NCBI GenBank assembly: GCA_030533445.1
Contig: CM060075.1
Location: 36,972,196 to 37,036,195, forward strand
Reading direction: 5' to 3'
Length of the DNA: 64,000 bases
DNA from: Cyprinodon diabolis
Lineage: Eukaryota; Chordata; Actinopteri; Cyprinodontiformes; Cyprinodontidae
Within the stretch, counting starts at the first letter, position 1; each line of letters opens with the position of its first letter. The notes beneath the pieces were generated by a model that was given only the letters and a program-made list of their open reading frames with translations, searched no databases and was not told the DNA's origin. The translations under genes were made by a program, and so were the position numbers. Positions 46,361 through 58,835 of this stretch are shown here, in pieces.

Positions 46361-46615
46361 TGAGCGTGAAGCAGGAGATTTTTATCGAACGTTTGAGATG
46401 TCCAGTGGGTTTTAATTTAGCTGATGATTGAACAGCCTGTGTGGCAACAAAGCGTCGCTGTCACACCGCTCAGCCCTGAGACGCTCGCTCTGCAGTTTGA
46501 CACTTGGTAATTGTGTTGTTGAATTAGATCATTAAAGAACACAACTTTAGCCGACCGTCGTCAACATCGGTGCTGGAGGTGCAGCCGAGGATGATGGGAA
46601 AAACCAAACACACAA
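46361..46615. promoter_or_regulatory. Candidate distal regulatory sequence
   Basis: A non-repetitive, CpG-containing block with TAAT/ATTA words (GGGTTTTAATTTAGCTGATG, TTGGTAATTGTGTTGTTG, GAATTAGATCATTAAAG) bordered by microsatellites. The call is compositional only. Confidence 0.22.
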
Positions 46616-46689
46616 ACACAAAGTGTCATCAAAGACTTACTGTAAATCAACACAAACTTGCTAACATGCACATGGTGTCATATACAGCT

Positions 46690-46691
<2 letters not shown>

Positions 46692-46724
<33 letters not shown>
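46692..46724. repeat. (AC)n microsatellite
   Basis: 33 bases of pure AC. It faces a (GT)n tract 116 bases downstream and is its reverse complement. Confidence 0.97.
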
Positions 46725-46727
<3 letters not shown>

Positions 46728-46838
46728 ATAATGAAAGCCTCAGGCTGTTGTGTTTGAGATGGATGGTTTGACTTTAAGCTTGTATAAATAAAAGCTAAAT
46801 AAATCCTGATGGCCTTGAGGCATGACTCACAAACACAA

Positions 46839-46840
<2 letters not shown>

Positions 46841-46886
<46 letters not shown>
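46841..46886. repeat. (GT)n microsatellite
   Basis: 46 bases of pure GT. Together with 46692-46724 it forms a long inverted repeat. Confidence 0.97.
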
Positions 46887-46887
<1 letters not shown>

Positions 46888-47292
46888 AGGTAGATGATGG
46901 TATAGAGGAATTTTAGACAAAAAGTTTCAAGAGCTAAACACACACACTAAGCCCGAGGCTCCGCTTCCTTCATGTTTCTGTCCCAAAGTGAAGTGAAAAA
47001 CATTTCAAAAAGCCAACAGACCAATGTCACCCAGTTGAAAATATTCACTCCTCTGTATTTCATCTGACTCACCCCTTATTTTGACCCATCTATCCACCTC
47101 GTCACCTTCAATTCCATGCGTGTGGAGGGATCTAATCCTGACCTAACAGGTTCTAACAGTTCACTGCACTTTCTGAAATGGCAGAAAAACACCAAACATT
47201 ATTAAGTCCATTTAAACTTATGTCTATGGTTTGAAATTCTTCTTTTTCATCTCTTTTGTATGCCGCAGATTACGTTTTGAAAGGTTTACAGA
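46887..47292. other. Intergenic, nothing recognised
   Basis: No features seen. Confidence 0.4.
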
Positions 47293-47460
47293 TGGCTAGA
47301 GGTGGGAAGTCGCAAAGTGCATATACCTTATTATTGCACTCAGGTAGCTTTTCTGGTTTCTGTATTAAAGTATTTTTTTTCTAATATCTTTTTACCTTTA
47401 CTTACAGTCAAACACAAATAACTTTCTATAATCCTTACATTCTAAAAGCCAACTTATCAC
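47293..47460. mobile_element. Partial copy of the hAT-like element at 2596
   Basis: 'AGAGGTGGGAAGTCGCAAAG' followed by TGCATATACC...GCACTCAGGTAGC and 'TTTACCTTTACTTACAG' parallels the left end of the 2596-3306 element. The right end is missing. Confidence 0.45.
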
Positions 47461-48429
47461 TTCAACATATATAAATGACAGGAAGTCACAAAGAAAGACA
47501 TCTAGTGAGAGCACAGTTAATGACTGAGAAAAAAAATTAGAAAACAAAAACATAACTGCCTGAAGGTCTTATTGTATTAGCAAAAATCTAAGTTTTCTCT
47601 GTTCATACCATCTGAAGGAGATTTGTTGTTTATAACTTTGTCTTCATCTACTTTAGTTCATTTTCAATCCAAGTAACTTTCCTTGAACATAAATCATTGT
47701 CAGGTGGCCCTGTACATCCTGCAGCTGCCCTTAGAGTTTCTTCCCTGATAAATGACATTATTACCCCTTCATGCTGCTGCTTATGTTCTTAAAGGGACAG
47801 CGTGATAAACAAAGAAACCATTCAAGGAAAATTATCATCTATACTGAAAAAATCTAAATGAACATAAGATCTTCACAGAAAACTTTCTACAAACTTGGGT
47901 CTGTTATTTTAATAAGAGGGGATGGTGACAAAGACTAAAACTATTGTCTTTCAGAAACATTAATTTTGAATGACTGGTAGTTATATGCCTGTTAATTTGG
48001 ACACAGCTGACATAAAATATTTTTATAAGATCCAATCTCTCATATTTTCCACCTTGTTGGTTTACAAAACCCAGGATCTGTGATAAATAGATCAGCATGT
48101 AGTTTCTGTCCTTCATAGAACTAAAATAAAGTGAAACGTCTTAGAACTTGGAAAACAAGGTACAGGGGATTTTTTTTATTTTTTTTACTTTTTTGGAATA
48201 ATGTCAAATAATAAATCAATTAAAATCCTTTGCTATTGAGCCAAATCATATGTGTTTATGTTATCAGATCAAATGTGCCTTAGTGTTTTTCATAAAAAAA
48301 AAAAATAATAAAAAATCAGCTATATACTTTTCTAATATTTAAACAAAGTTAAACCAAAATTCTGATTTCAGTTTTGGGAGAAAGCACTGGATTATAACAT
48401 GGATCCTGTATTTGTATTATAACTGACAA
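47461..48429. other. Intergenic, nothing recognised
   Basis: AT-rich; no gene seen. Confidence 0.4.
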
Positions 48430-48645
48430 TGGCTAGGTTTACACTGCAGATAAATGTGGCCCAACTCTTAATTTTTTTGCCCTGAAGTGACTCAGGTGAG
48501 ATTCTTGCATGACTGTGAGAACAGGCCAAGTCAGATGGAATCTGACTTTTTCAAATCCGATCTGGGCCACACTTGGATCTTTTGGAATGTGACTGCAGTC
48601 TGAACAGCCAAGTGACCCATATCTGAATTAGTATGACTATGAGCT
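48430..48645. mobile_element. DNA-transposon remnant (TTTACACTGCAG end)
   Basis: 'GGCTAGGTTTACACTGCAGA' with downstream 'TTTTTCAAATCCGATCTGGG' and 'GTGACTGCAGTCTGAACAGC' resembles a common fish MITE rich in AAATCCGA words. The opposite end was not found. Confidence 0.45.
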
Positions 48646-48952
48646 AACTCTTTACTGATGGTGCTGAACAAAAAACAATTATAAAAGCAAAACAACATGG
48701 AGAACAGCATAGACAGAGGTGTACAGTAGAGAAAAAATTCAGAAAGTAGGTATTTGGGTAGATAGAGCAATCCAAAGGAAACTTGAGGGGTCATACCGTA
48801 ACTGGTCAGTTGACTATGAAGCTGCACCCCCGCATTTCTCCTCTGACATGTCGCTGCCACTGCAACTTTCCCCTCTTACTCCTTTTCCGCACTGTTTGCT
48901 GTATCATCAGGCTACTTCCAATGCTTAAGAGCTTTAAATCCATCCATAGACA

Positions 48953-49376
48953 CAGGCTGTGTCCAAATGTCTGTCCTGATCCTTCAGTTACTATAAAGAG
49001 TGGGAACTACAGTATATACAGTAGTGGACTTTATAGTGAACTCAGTTAACTGGCCGTTCAGACATATGATCACTACTTTTTGCTCCCCGTTGGTCAGGTA
49101 ACTTCAACTTCCTGCCCCATCATTGGTCTCTCTCACCCCCAAAACAAATCCAATGATGCTTTGCAAGGAGAGCTCTTGCAAAGCATTCCTGGATATATCT
49201 GCTCATCTAGGGACCGTGGTCGCACACTTATTCATAACGTGCATTGTGGGAAATTTTGAGTCCACTACTTTTTCGCTCACTAGATGTTCTGGCATGTGTG
49301 CTCGAATGTAAAATGGCGTAATCCCTTTAAAGTGCTCTATATAGGGTTTAGGGTGGATGTTTGGATACGGCCACTG
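48953..49376. mobile_element. MITE with GGCTGTGTCCAAA ends
   Basis: CAGGCTGTGTCCAAATG at 48953 pairs with the inverted right end TTTGGATACGGCCACTG (ends 49376). Both halves contain AGTGGACT and a TTGCAAAG/CACAATGC-type core. A truncated relative is at 4301-4492. No target duplication is obvious. Confidence 0.6.
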
Positions 49377-49558
49377 ACTTCTAACACTTCTTGTTATACT
49401 TTTTCTGTGCACTTCAGGGACACAGTTTGAACATCCACACACAGAAAAAAAATTAGATCTGGGTCTCCTATTGATACTTTCTTATCATTCACTATATCTA
49501 TGCCGTAATTCTTAGAAAATGCAATCCAAAGTTTTTAAGTTCTCCAATCTAAAGTTTT

Positions 49559-49664
49559 TCCATCCATCCATTTTCTTACACGCTTATCCCAAGTGGGGTC
49601 ACGAGTGGTGCTACTGTAGTGCCTATCTCCAACAGTCATTGGGCGAGATGCTCTGGACACTTCT
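49559..49664 (-). repeat. SINE/L2-type tail fragment, inverted
   Basis: 'CCATCCATTTTCTTACACGC', 'GTGGGGTCACGAGTGGTGCT' and 'AGTCATTGGGCGAGATGC' are the reverse complement of the tail of the repeat family at 39833-40184. Confidence 0.7.
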
Positions 49665-49921
49665 CTATGGATTAGCAAGCCACCGAAGTAGTGAACATAG
49701 TATATTTACCTTACCAAACCTGTTGTCTACTGCTCAGCAGTGTCCAGAATGCTGCAGGTTTCTTTCAACTAGTTTATCAGATTTTGTTCCAATACAAAAA
49801 AAAAAATAAACAAATACTGAAATCTACATTGAGTTAGCTACTCCTGACACATAGTGATTCTTCAGCTAGAATAACAGCCGAGTTTTAAAAAAGAGGTACA
49901 GTTTGGAAGACCAGCAAGTTA

Positions 49922-50454
49922 AGCCAGGCATACACTACGATTTTTTTGCCCTTTTCATGCCGATTCTCCAATCGTGCAAGAATTCTTTCGATCAGGCCGA
50001 GTTTCAGCCTGATCATGCGTCATGTAGTGTACAGGGGGTAACAAGGGGCGATCAGCCTCTCACAACAACCTCCCGATCAGGAATCGTAAGGTCGGGAGAA
50101 AATCAAACATGTTTGAAATTCATTGGGCCATCATGAGGTGTTCATGGACAAATCCCGAAGCAGAGCTACGAGCTGATTTATCAGAGCCTTGAGTACTGCG
50201 CATGTGGGAACAAGGGAGTTCTTCTTCTTCTTCCAGATTGACAAGTCCAACCAGCGCCATCTCTTGGTGCTGAGTCTGACGTGTGGTTTTTGGACATGCA
50301 GTGTAGGCAGGTAGATCGCATCCAACTGTTGGGCTGCACAGTGTGAGAACATCCATCGTGAGCTGTGAACTTTAAAACTCTGCAGTGCAGTTGTACAGTT
50401 TAGCGTTGTAGCTGCATGCAACAATTGAAAATATTGCACAGTGTATGCCCGGCT
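49922..50454. mobile_element. Harbinger-type MITE (copy 2)
   Basis: 533 bp with ends AGCCAGGCATACACTAC and its inverted partner GTGTATGCCCGGCT. A perfect TTA duplication (49919-49921 and 50455-50457) fits the TWA target preference of PIF/Harbinger. No transposase. The longer relative at 43297 is nested in another repeat. Confidence 0.8.
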
Positions 50455-51456
50455 TTAGTTTTCCTCCATTTCTGGATCTGTGCCTAGTCTGACCAATGGG
50501 AGCAACGATCGTCACATCTAGCTTGGAAAAAATCAAATCTAAAAGGGAAAAATGAAAGTCTGCTTTTGGTTCAGATCAAATATTATTAGATATTTCTGGT
50601 TGGAATTCTGGTAGAAATAAAATTGCCTTGATTTTTACGAAGTCAAGCATTCAGTATGAGTGCGCACATTCACAACGAACCCTTAGAAAAATAATGCAGA
50701 TATCAGAGAAACAATTCAGTCATGCTTTCTAAGCAGTCCTGTGCCTGTGCCAGGTTGGCTTCTATTCCCCGACCTTCACCATATTCACCCACACAGAACT
50801 CATACCTAGACAGCATGAAGGCATCTCGAGCTCGGCTGGAAACCATTCTTCAAAGCCTTTTGTGAACTCTGGTTCACATCAGGGCAGTGATGACAAGGCC
50901 GAAAATATTTAACCGATGCTGAAAAATAAAAATTGCTATTAGATGAATAAAAAATCAAAAGACGTGTAAGTTTTCATTTTCCAGACAAAAACTAGACGAA
51001 ATGTTGAGGATGATTCGTCAGACTAACAAAATCTCTTTCTAAATCAATGATATTTCTGCCCATTATACTGTTAATCTGTGAGTTAAATAATGAAGGATCA
51101 ACAGTGCTGCACCCCATCCTTCTTATTTACCCTGACCCCCACCACCTGAGAGCAGCTGCTACATGTACAAGACAGCCTTGGTGGTCGGACCCAACAGAGG
51201 GTTCTGTGAATTTATTTTAAAGATGATCCCTCCAAAACAAAACCAAGTAAATTTTAGAGATACGTTGTGGTTAATGGAGGTATAAACCAGGGGGGAAACT
51301 GCAACAGCAGCACATTGAGGCTCTCTGCGCTATTCATGCAAAAGAAAGGTCATGATGACTTCAGGCTAAAGTCGAGGGCTTAGCTCTCACATTCGTTTAT
51401 TCATTTTGTATGCTACTGTAGAAAATTCAGTGATTTATGAATGGACAACAAAGTCT
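50455..51456. other. Intergenic, nothing recognised
   Basis: No gene or repeat boundary seen. Confidence 0.4.
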
Positions 51457-51750
51457 ACACTGAAAAAACAATCCAGAAATTAGTAAATATTTCTCAAATT
51501 GAGTGTATTTAACCTTAATTTCAGTAGGTAAATAAGACGATTTGCCAATGGAATGAGTATATTTACTCCTAAAGTAAGATAATTAGATACTATGCACTTA
51601 AAATAAGAAAATGAAATAGTTTTTTTTATTTTAAATATAAATTGTCTTGTTTTATTGGCAAAGTGTCTCACTTACCTTCTCAATTCAAGAAAAAAAAATC
51701 CCTTATTTTAAGCAAAAGTTATTTAATTAGATTTCAATATTTTGCAGTGT
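51457..51750. mobile_element. Short MITE with ACACTG...CAGTGT ends
   Basis: Starts ACACTGAAAAAACAATCCAG and ends ATTTTGCAGTGT. The AT-rich interior has repeated 'cttattttaa / ttaaaataag' words typical of a widespread vertebrate MITE whose ends read CACTGCAAAA. Confidence 0.6.
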
Positions 51751-54700
51751 TTATGTTGGGTCAGCACATTATGATACGTTAACCAGGTCTGGATATACAG
51801 TTTATGTACCCCACCTTTAAAGACTAAAAGAAGACTAAAAGACTAAATTACAGTAAAATAAATTGAAAATGACAAAAATAATAATAAATAATAATAATAG
51901 TAAACAAGCCTGATGGAGCTCCTGAACCAGTTGTTTTCAATATAGTTCAGGAAATGTTCAGTCAGACGTCTGCACCTGTTGACTGATATGTTAGTTCAAC
52001 GTACTTTAATTTGTCAGGGATTTCTTGTGCTTTAGAATTATTTTTTTGAACAACAGTTTAATCAGTTTAGTGTTAATTGAATTACTAGTATGAATTAATT
52101 TCACTTCAGTCATTTCCTTTACTGGGAGGCTATGTAAACTTTCAACACAACTCTATGTGCTTCATTATTGCACACAGTCTGGAAGCTTTAGGGTAAAATC
52201 CATAAGAATAAAGGTAGCATGTTGCGCAACAGCTGTCATGGTAACGGATGGAGGCAGAAGAGCAGCACATTGTCGTCTCCTTCTAGGTAGCTGTCCTGTG
52301 ATATGCTGTGTGGATCTATTCATGTTGGTTGTCGTCGATCTTTGCAATGATCAAAGCAGGTATCTTTAACACACATCTGTGTCATCTGGCTGCTTTTTCA
52401 AGCTTAGAGAAACCAAAGAAAAAAAATTAGGTGTAGAAAACCACATGCAACAAATGATTCAATACAAGAAAAAAAAAATCAGAACTTCAAATAAAATACA
52501 TAATAGAGATGCATGGTCTTTCAGATTACTACTGCTAAGGTCCAAACGCTCTGCTGATAGCTCCCTGATAATAGTCTAGTTTAACACTTGATAATCCTAT
52601 GAAATCAGTCAATAAATCTTTCTAATTGCTTCCTTTCTCCTTGTCTTTCCAGGATGGAATGCTTTAAAACGAGGAAATGTATCATTCCTCAACTTGTCTT
52701 CCTCTAAGATTCCAACTTACTTGATTTAAAAGCAGCTTCCTTCTGTCCTACAGATGTTCTTGATCCGCCTTCCTGTACCTCATCCAGCCTCCTCTTCCTC
52801 TCTGACAAAATCTGCTCTTCTTCTTCTGTTTCTTATTCCACGCTGAGAAGTCCAACTTCAAGTTCATACTGGTCATTATATCCCCACTGAGAGATATTCA
52901 CCTCCACTAAGAGCTCATCTCTCTCTGTCTTTCTCTGAGTCCAGCTTCAGTTTGATCATTATTAGTCCTGAGAGACGAATGATTACCCTCTGACTCTCCT
53001 TTTCCCCCTTTCCATTTTTTTGTTTTACTCTTTCTCTCTCTGAGCGGAGAGCTGCTCTTCACCTGTTTTCCTTTTTCCTTGCAGATCCAGTGATCAGATA
53101 ATTTCTCTCTTCATGGACAACACTGTCTGCATTTTTTTTTAAATCTAGCTTATTAGAAATGTCATGTTTTCAAGCTGCAGTTTTTTTTTTTTATAACATA
53201 AATCCTCAAGTTTAATTTTACTGTTAATTTCCTCTTCCCCACTCAGGCACATGATTAAATTCACATCCAGCTTCCCTGAAATCTGAGTAAGGACATATTT
53301 ACATATTTCCCACAGTTCACCATCTCTGCTGAGTAAAAATACTCAAACGAGATGTTATAGTCATTGTTAACATTATATAATCTGTTTGGCTGGAAATCCT
53401 AAAAATCAACAAATGGAAAAGTAATCTTATCTGAGATTAGATATTTCTATAGGTTTAATAAAAATAATTATTGTTTTTGTGTTTTCATTTTAGACAACTT
53501 CCTGTTTAACTCTTTTTAACTTTTCCTTTTAGTCTCATAATCTGTCCGTCTGTGTTCCTTTTTCTCTACTCGGTCAGGGTTTCTCAGAGTAATGAGATTA
53601 CATGGGATTATTAAAACCAGTCTGCCTGTAATCCACACCCTTCAATTCCATTTCCCTGTTTAAACACACACCACTAATTCCCTTTGATGTCCCAATCTCT
53701 GGTTTTATTATTCTGTAGACTTCTCTCTGCTAATCCTCATCTTCCTCTTTATCTTCTATGCTATAACCATCTCAGGCTGTTTAAGGGTTCCTCGTTTTTA
53801 TCCAAAATTCTCTGTCCTGTTAAACTTTATTCTCTCCGGTTATAAACTCAAACTTTTCTTTTTATTCTTTATTTTAACTCACATCAGTAAAACCATTTTT
53901 TAACAAATACAGTCAGAGAGGAGCCCTGCCTAACATGCCAGGGTGAATCCGTACACAATTATGGAACGAAAACTATCTAAAAAATTCAATCCCTGATTTT
54001 TTTTCTCTCTAATCTGATTAATTAATTTTTCTCTTCATTATTTTCATAAAAAAAACTATTTAGATATAGTAGAAATTATTTTCAAAAGCTTGCTTTAGTT
54101 TCAGTCATCTCTTTTAGAGTTCGACCTGAATTAAGAAAGCAACTAAAAACAAATGATGAAACATGCATAAAGCTGGTTGGAAGAACCTTTCAATGTAAAT
54201 AACAAAAATATAAGACATTGAATGTTTGCAGCTATACTGACTGAGCTGGTTTATATGTTTTAAGTTTACATCTAAGAGCCAAAAGTGATGAATTGACATC
54301 ATCCAGAAACATGGAAGACCAAGTAGTGCATTTATGAACAAGAAATCCAGATTTTTAAAAATCTAATCTTTTAAAATCCACATTAAGTCAATTTATTCCA
54401 CACCTCTATCTGAAACAGACAGCTATAAACTTGCTCCACAGTAAGGGAGACTCAAAAAAAAAAATGCTAACGAAGATGCCTGCTCATAAACTGTTATATT
54501 CTAGAATTTTAAAAGGAACTTGAATGAATTCTCTCTGCAGGACCTGCATCTTTCCACACTGCTAAAGTTAACAGTTGCTGCTTTAATGATCAATACATCA
54601 CTGCGTTTGATTGGCCAGAGGAATGACCAACCTTTATTTTTTCCTTTTTTTTATTAGTCTGATGTAATATTCTGAACTTAATATATGCGTTTTAAAAAAT

Positions 54701-55264
54701 GAGAGATCACATCCGACACACGTGCTAGAAAGTGGTTTAAGGATTATATTTAAAAAAATATCAAATTCAGGAATTTCTCCAATTTCATTGTTTTCAAGCA
54801 CAATCTTTTTGCTTTCACTTTGCTCATCCAGCCATCCTCTTTCATAACACCCTTTAACCCATTTTTCTTCATTCTATTAATTTCTTACCTTTTTTAATTT
54901 GGTCTTTGAGTTCTTCCTTCTATCCATCCTGTGATCCCTTCCTTTCACTCATTTCTAATACTTCTTATTCTTCACTTTCTTCTTACATTTTAAAAACCTT
55001 CAGTTCTCCCTGTATTTATTCCTTTTTTTTTTTTTTGCTCCAGAAATCTAATAGAGGTTGATCTGAATTCCTGAAATGCACAGAAAGTTTTTGTTAATGA
55101 AATATGTAATCTGAAATGTTCCTAAATAGTCCTAAATAGAGTAATTCAGGGTGTCATTTAGTCTTTCTGTCTCTTTTCTCTTTAATCATGTTTCTTTTCC
55201 TCACTTTCTCCTCATTTTGAGACTCCTTCCCCTGTTTTTTTTTTTTTTTAAGGGGTCATTACTG
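51751..55264. other. Intergenic stretch upstream of the dachshund promoter
   Basis: Contains poly-T runs and, at about 52600-53100 and 54780-55020, pyrimidine-rich sequence. No exon, RNA gene or transposon end is supported. Confidence 0.45.
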
Positions 55265-55837
55265 TTATTTAAAGGTGTGTCCATCCCGCCACCAGAGCTC
55301 GCACGCGAGCAGCAATTGACCCAAGACACAAGCTTCCATGCGCGCGCTCACAAACACGTGCTGTTTGAGATTTGGGACCAAAATGATGCGGAAGAAAAAC
55401 ACAAACTTCCCGTTTTGGAGAGAGTGGATCGGCCCGTGAGAATGTTTATGAAAGAGAGAGATGAGAGCGATTAAAAAAAGCGCGCACACAGACACACACA
55501 CACGGCGAGATGCGCTCCTCGGTCCTCCTCCTCAGCTCTGCCCTGATTGGTCCATGCACCAGTCCGTCAATTAAAGAGAAGGCGGGGCTAGGCTGAGGCT
55601 GACCTGGAGTCTGATCCAGGCTGCTTTACGCACAGACCGGACAGTCCACGCACGGATTTCCACAGTGAGACTTTACACCGGATGGGAAGAGGGGAGAGTT
55701 TAGCAGAAGAAGAGGAAAATTAGGGGGAAAAAGCATAAAAGAAGAAGGAAAAGTGACAGGAAAACTATAAAGAAAAGGAAGAGGAACAAGTGGTTTCCAA
55801 CTGGAAATTATCCACTAAACCCACTCCCACCTCCTCC
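55265..55837 (+). promoter_or_regulatory. CpG-rich promoter and 5' UTR of the dachshund-family gene
   Basis: CpG density rises sharply from about 55290 (GCTCGCACGCGAGCAGC, CATGCGCGCGCTC), unlike the AT-rich flank. An inverted CCAAT box (GATTGG, 55545-55550) and a GC box (GGCGGGGC, 55581-55588) lie about 250-290 bases before the start codon. A purine-rich stretch (55680-55790) precedes the ATG and is probably 5' UTR. The transcription start cannot be placed from sequence. The 107-codon frame at 55151-55474 is not conserved-looking and is treated as chance. Confidence 0.6.
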
Positions 55838-56442
55838 ATGTCGCTCCCCGGTTCTCCTCCGCTCCTCTCTTCGGGTTCGGGAGCACAAACTCCCGTCGGG
55901 CTCTACCGCTCAGCCCCAGAGGGTCTGCACACCTCCTCGGCCGTCTCCACCAGCACCTCCAGCCCGGCGCACATCAACTCCCACTCTCTGTCCCCGTCCC
56001 CGCGGCTCACCAGCAGCATGCTCAGCGCCTTCCTGCCCGGACCAGGCGGCGCCCTGGGCTCCCTTAGCGGGCTCGGTTCGCTGAGCGCGGCCGGTCTGAC
56101 CCCCGGCTCCCCGAGTTTGGTGCAGACCTCCTCCGGACCGGCTCTGTGCAGCGAATGCAAAGTGGTAGAGGTGCACGGCGTGAAGGTGGCCAGCTTCAAC
56201 GTGGACGGCCAGGAGCTGATCTGCCTGCCGCAGGTGTTCGACCTCTTCCTGAAGCACCTGGTGGGCGGGCTGCATACGGTCTACACCAAGCTGAAGAGGC
56301 TGGACATCACGCCGGTGGTCTGCACCGTGGAGCAGGTGCGCGTCCTGCGGGGGCTCGGCGCCATCCAGCCCGGGGTGAACCGCTGTAAGCTCATCTCTAG
56401 AAAGGACTTCGAGACGCTGTACCAGGACTGCACCAGCGCCAG
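55838..56442 (+). CDS. dach2: Dachshund family transcription cofactor, coding exon 1 (DACH2-like)
   Basis: Encodes the first 201 residues plus two bases of a SKI/SNO/DAC-family nuclear cofactor, which acts with SIX/EYA proteins in eye, limb and muscle development. ATG at 55838 is the first in frame; the frame is open 16 codons further up without one. Residues 1-105 are Ser/Gly/Pro-rich and low complexity. Residues about 107-199 are the conserved DACH-box N (Ski/Sno fold): 'VKVASFNVDGQELICLPQVF', 'FLKHLVGGLHTVYTKLKRLD', 'CTVEQVRVLRGLGAIQPGVN' and 'CKLISRKDFETLY'. 'PQVFDLF', 'CTVEQV' and the final 'CTSAR' favour DACH2 over DACH1; 'LISRKDFETLY' fits either. The exon ends at donor CAG|GTCAGT (56442/56443) in phase 2. 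Family certain; paralogue name likely. Confidence 0.9.
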
Positions 56443-57375
56443 GTCAGTCTGCAGAACCTCCTCTGAGTTATTTCCAAACAGTTTCAGAGATCCAAGCCTC
56501 TTTCCTTCAGGTTTCAGGACACTTTCCAGCCGCGTGTTTTAGAAAAGTCCAACTTTTAGGGACGCAGCTTCAGTTCCAGGACGGAATAAAGCAGTTATGC
56601 TTCTAATAAACTCAACTTAGAAATGAAGTTTAACATTTATGCCTCTTTTTTTATTATTTGCAAAGACAGTCGCTTCGCACATGTTTATCCACAGCATCAA
56701 ATCTGCCTTCAAGCACACAGGGTTCCTACCGCGCCTGGATACGTATGCAATCGGATGGGATCACTTTCCAACCGACTGAGTGTGGAAAAGTTTGGCTTTC
56801 TCAGTTTTTCTCCAATATCTCAAAGATAATTTTTTTTTACATCAGCCTACTTATTATTATTATTTATGGAAATCAAATGCAGGTGATTTCCTTTATGTTT
56901 AACTTTGCAAATAGATAAATAAACAATAGAAAAGCAGAACCTTTAGGGCGCATGGTCACTCCTTTTTTGCTTCATTTCTTTATTTATGCTTTTAAAAGCA
57001 ATAAAACAAACAGTAATTTAGGCTGTTGTTTGCTTTGAAATGAAGCTGTGAAATAAGACCTAATTGGAAGCCAAGCTGTTAATTTGACTATAATAATAAA
57101 AATGTAAACTCTGGAACTAGGAGCCCTGATTAAACATTTAATGTCGTATTCAGAACCTCATAATATTTCTTATAGTCCTTTAGGTATCTGTCATCATGTC
57201 CAGAGAAATGTCACTTTTTTTTTAAATCTTTAAACATATTAACCTCTTTATTAACATGTTTTCTGAGATCAGATCAAGGTTCTGCAGTTTCTTTGATGCA
57301 TAAACAGAGGTTGTCTTGAAATCAATAATTTTTTCTGTTGGATTAAAATCTTCAACCTTTATTAAGGACCTTAGA

Positions 57376-57452
57376 TTAAATAAAAACCAGAATCCTTTTA
57401 ATCTGAGGAGGTGCACCTCCTCAGATTAAAAGGAATTCTGGTTTTATTTATT
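57376..57452. repeat. Near-perfect palindrome without spacer
   Basis: Arms CCTTTTAATCTGAGGAGGTG (57394-57413) and its exact reverse complement (57414-57433) meet with no loop. They are extended on both sides by AAATAAAAACCAGAAT and AATTCTGGTTTTATTTA with one or two small differences. Confidence 0.95.
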
Positions 57453-58835
57453 ATTTAGATGACAGGAGTTTTGGTTTTGAAAAAGAAAAAACTGATGTGT
57501 GCCTCTTTAATTGTCTATTTTCATTTTGCAGACTGTTGTATGTGATGTGAAAAGAACACAACACCAGCATCCATTTGGTTTCTTTTAGTACAATTAAGAT
57601 CATGCTAAAAAAAAAAAAAACTCAAAACCCAAACAAACTGCGCTTTAAACACAATCTATTACTTTATCTCTCACTGCCTGAGTGTGTTTGTGTAACATAA
57701 TGTGTCAGAAACAGTTTGCATGTTTAAACATGAATAAATGCTTGTTGTTTTCCTAGAAGTGCAGCATTATAGTGTGTGTCGGACGGCGTGTAAACACACA
57801 TTACAGCCTCTGTGGATAATCACTGTGTTTTTGCCGACTTGTCTCCTGACCTGCTTGTTTTCACTACTTTTTATCAAATTTCTCATATTTTGTGTTAATT
57901 TGCTAAACTTTGTTCAATTCCAAGCGTCTGAAAAACAGCAACTTTAGACCAAGATCTTCTTCCAGCTCCTTAATATGCATTTAATTAGTCGATTATATCA
58001 GAGGAAAGAAGAACATGTTTACTGTAATAACTCCTTAAAGTGTTTAATTTGTTAATTTTTCCTCATTTAGATGTTTTATGTGTCAGCTGTGAAAACCAGA
58101 ACTAATTAGTGAACTGTGTTTCTGGCAGCAGGATGCACAGGACTGGCTTTTGGAGTGTGCAGAGGACTGTTTGTGAGCTTGTGTTAGCAGAGCTGATAAC
58201 AGGCGTTATTTTTACATGGGTACGGGATATTTTGGTCAGTCGGTCTGCTTTGCAAAGGAAACATTTAAAGCATTGTGCGGGTGGAGTTCTGAGAGGAATA
58301 TTTTGGCTCTCTCTTCTGATTTTTAATGTAATTGGTGTTATTTTCTATTTTTTTTTTCATGCATATTTATGTTAATAGATATTGGCTTAAATTTGACATA
58401 AGTTGGAATCAAATTTTCAAAGCAAATGATATTAAATGTCAGATCAGAGTAGTTGATGTGCAGCTCATGAATTGCTGCAGGTCAGCATTTCTTCTCTAAG
58501 CAGTCTGAACAAGGAGTGGGTGGTTAGTCCTCGTCCCTGAGGGGCAGATTTCTGCAAGTTTTAGATGTTTCTCTGCTTGAATGCACATGATTTAAATAAA
58601 CGGGTCATCAGCAGCCTCGTGGTGCTCCTTGGTGACATGCTGAGGAGCTACTTTGACCATTCAGATCAGGTGTGTTGCAGGAAGGAAATTTGCAGGAAAT
58701 GTCATTGTGATCCAGATTGGTGGACATACCTCTAGCTTTCAACAGAGTTTGAGAGGGAATAGAGGAGTAAGCAATTAAATTTAAGTATAGAAAAAATTAA
58801 CAGACTTTATATTGATCCTTATTTAATCCCCCCTT

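Noticed and set aside
55903..56388. Long alternative frames overlapping the dachshund exon
   Set aside because: GC-rich exon DNA leaves other frames open; only the frame with the DACH-box is conserved.
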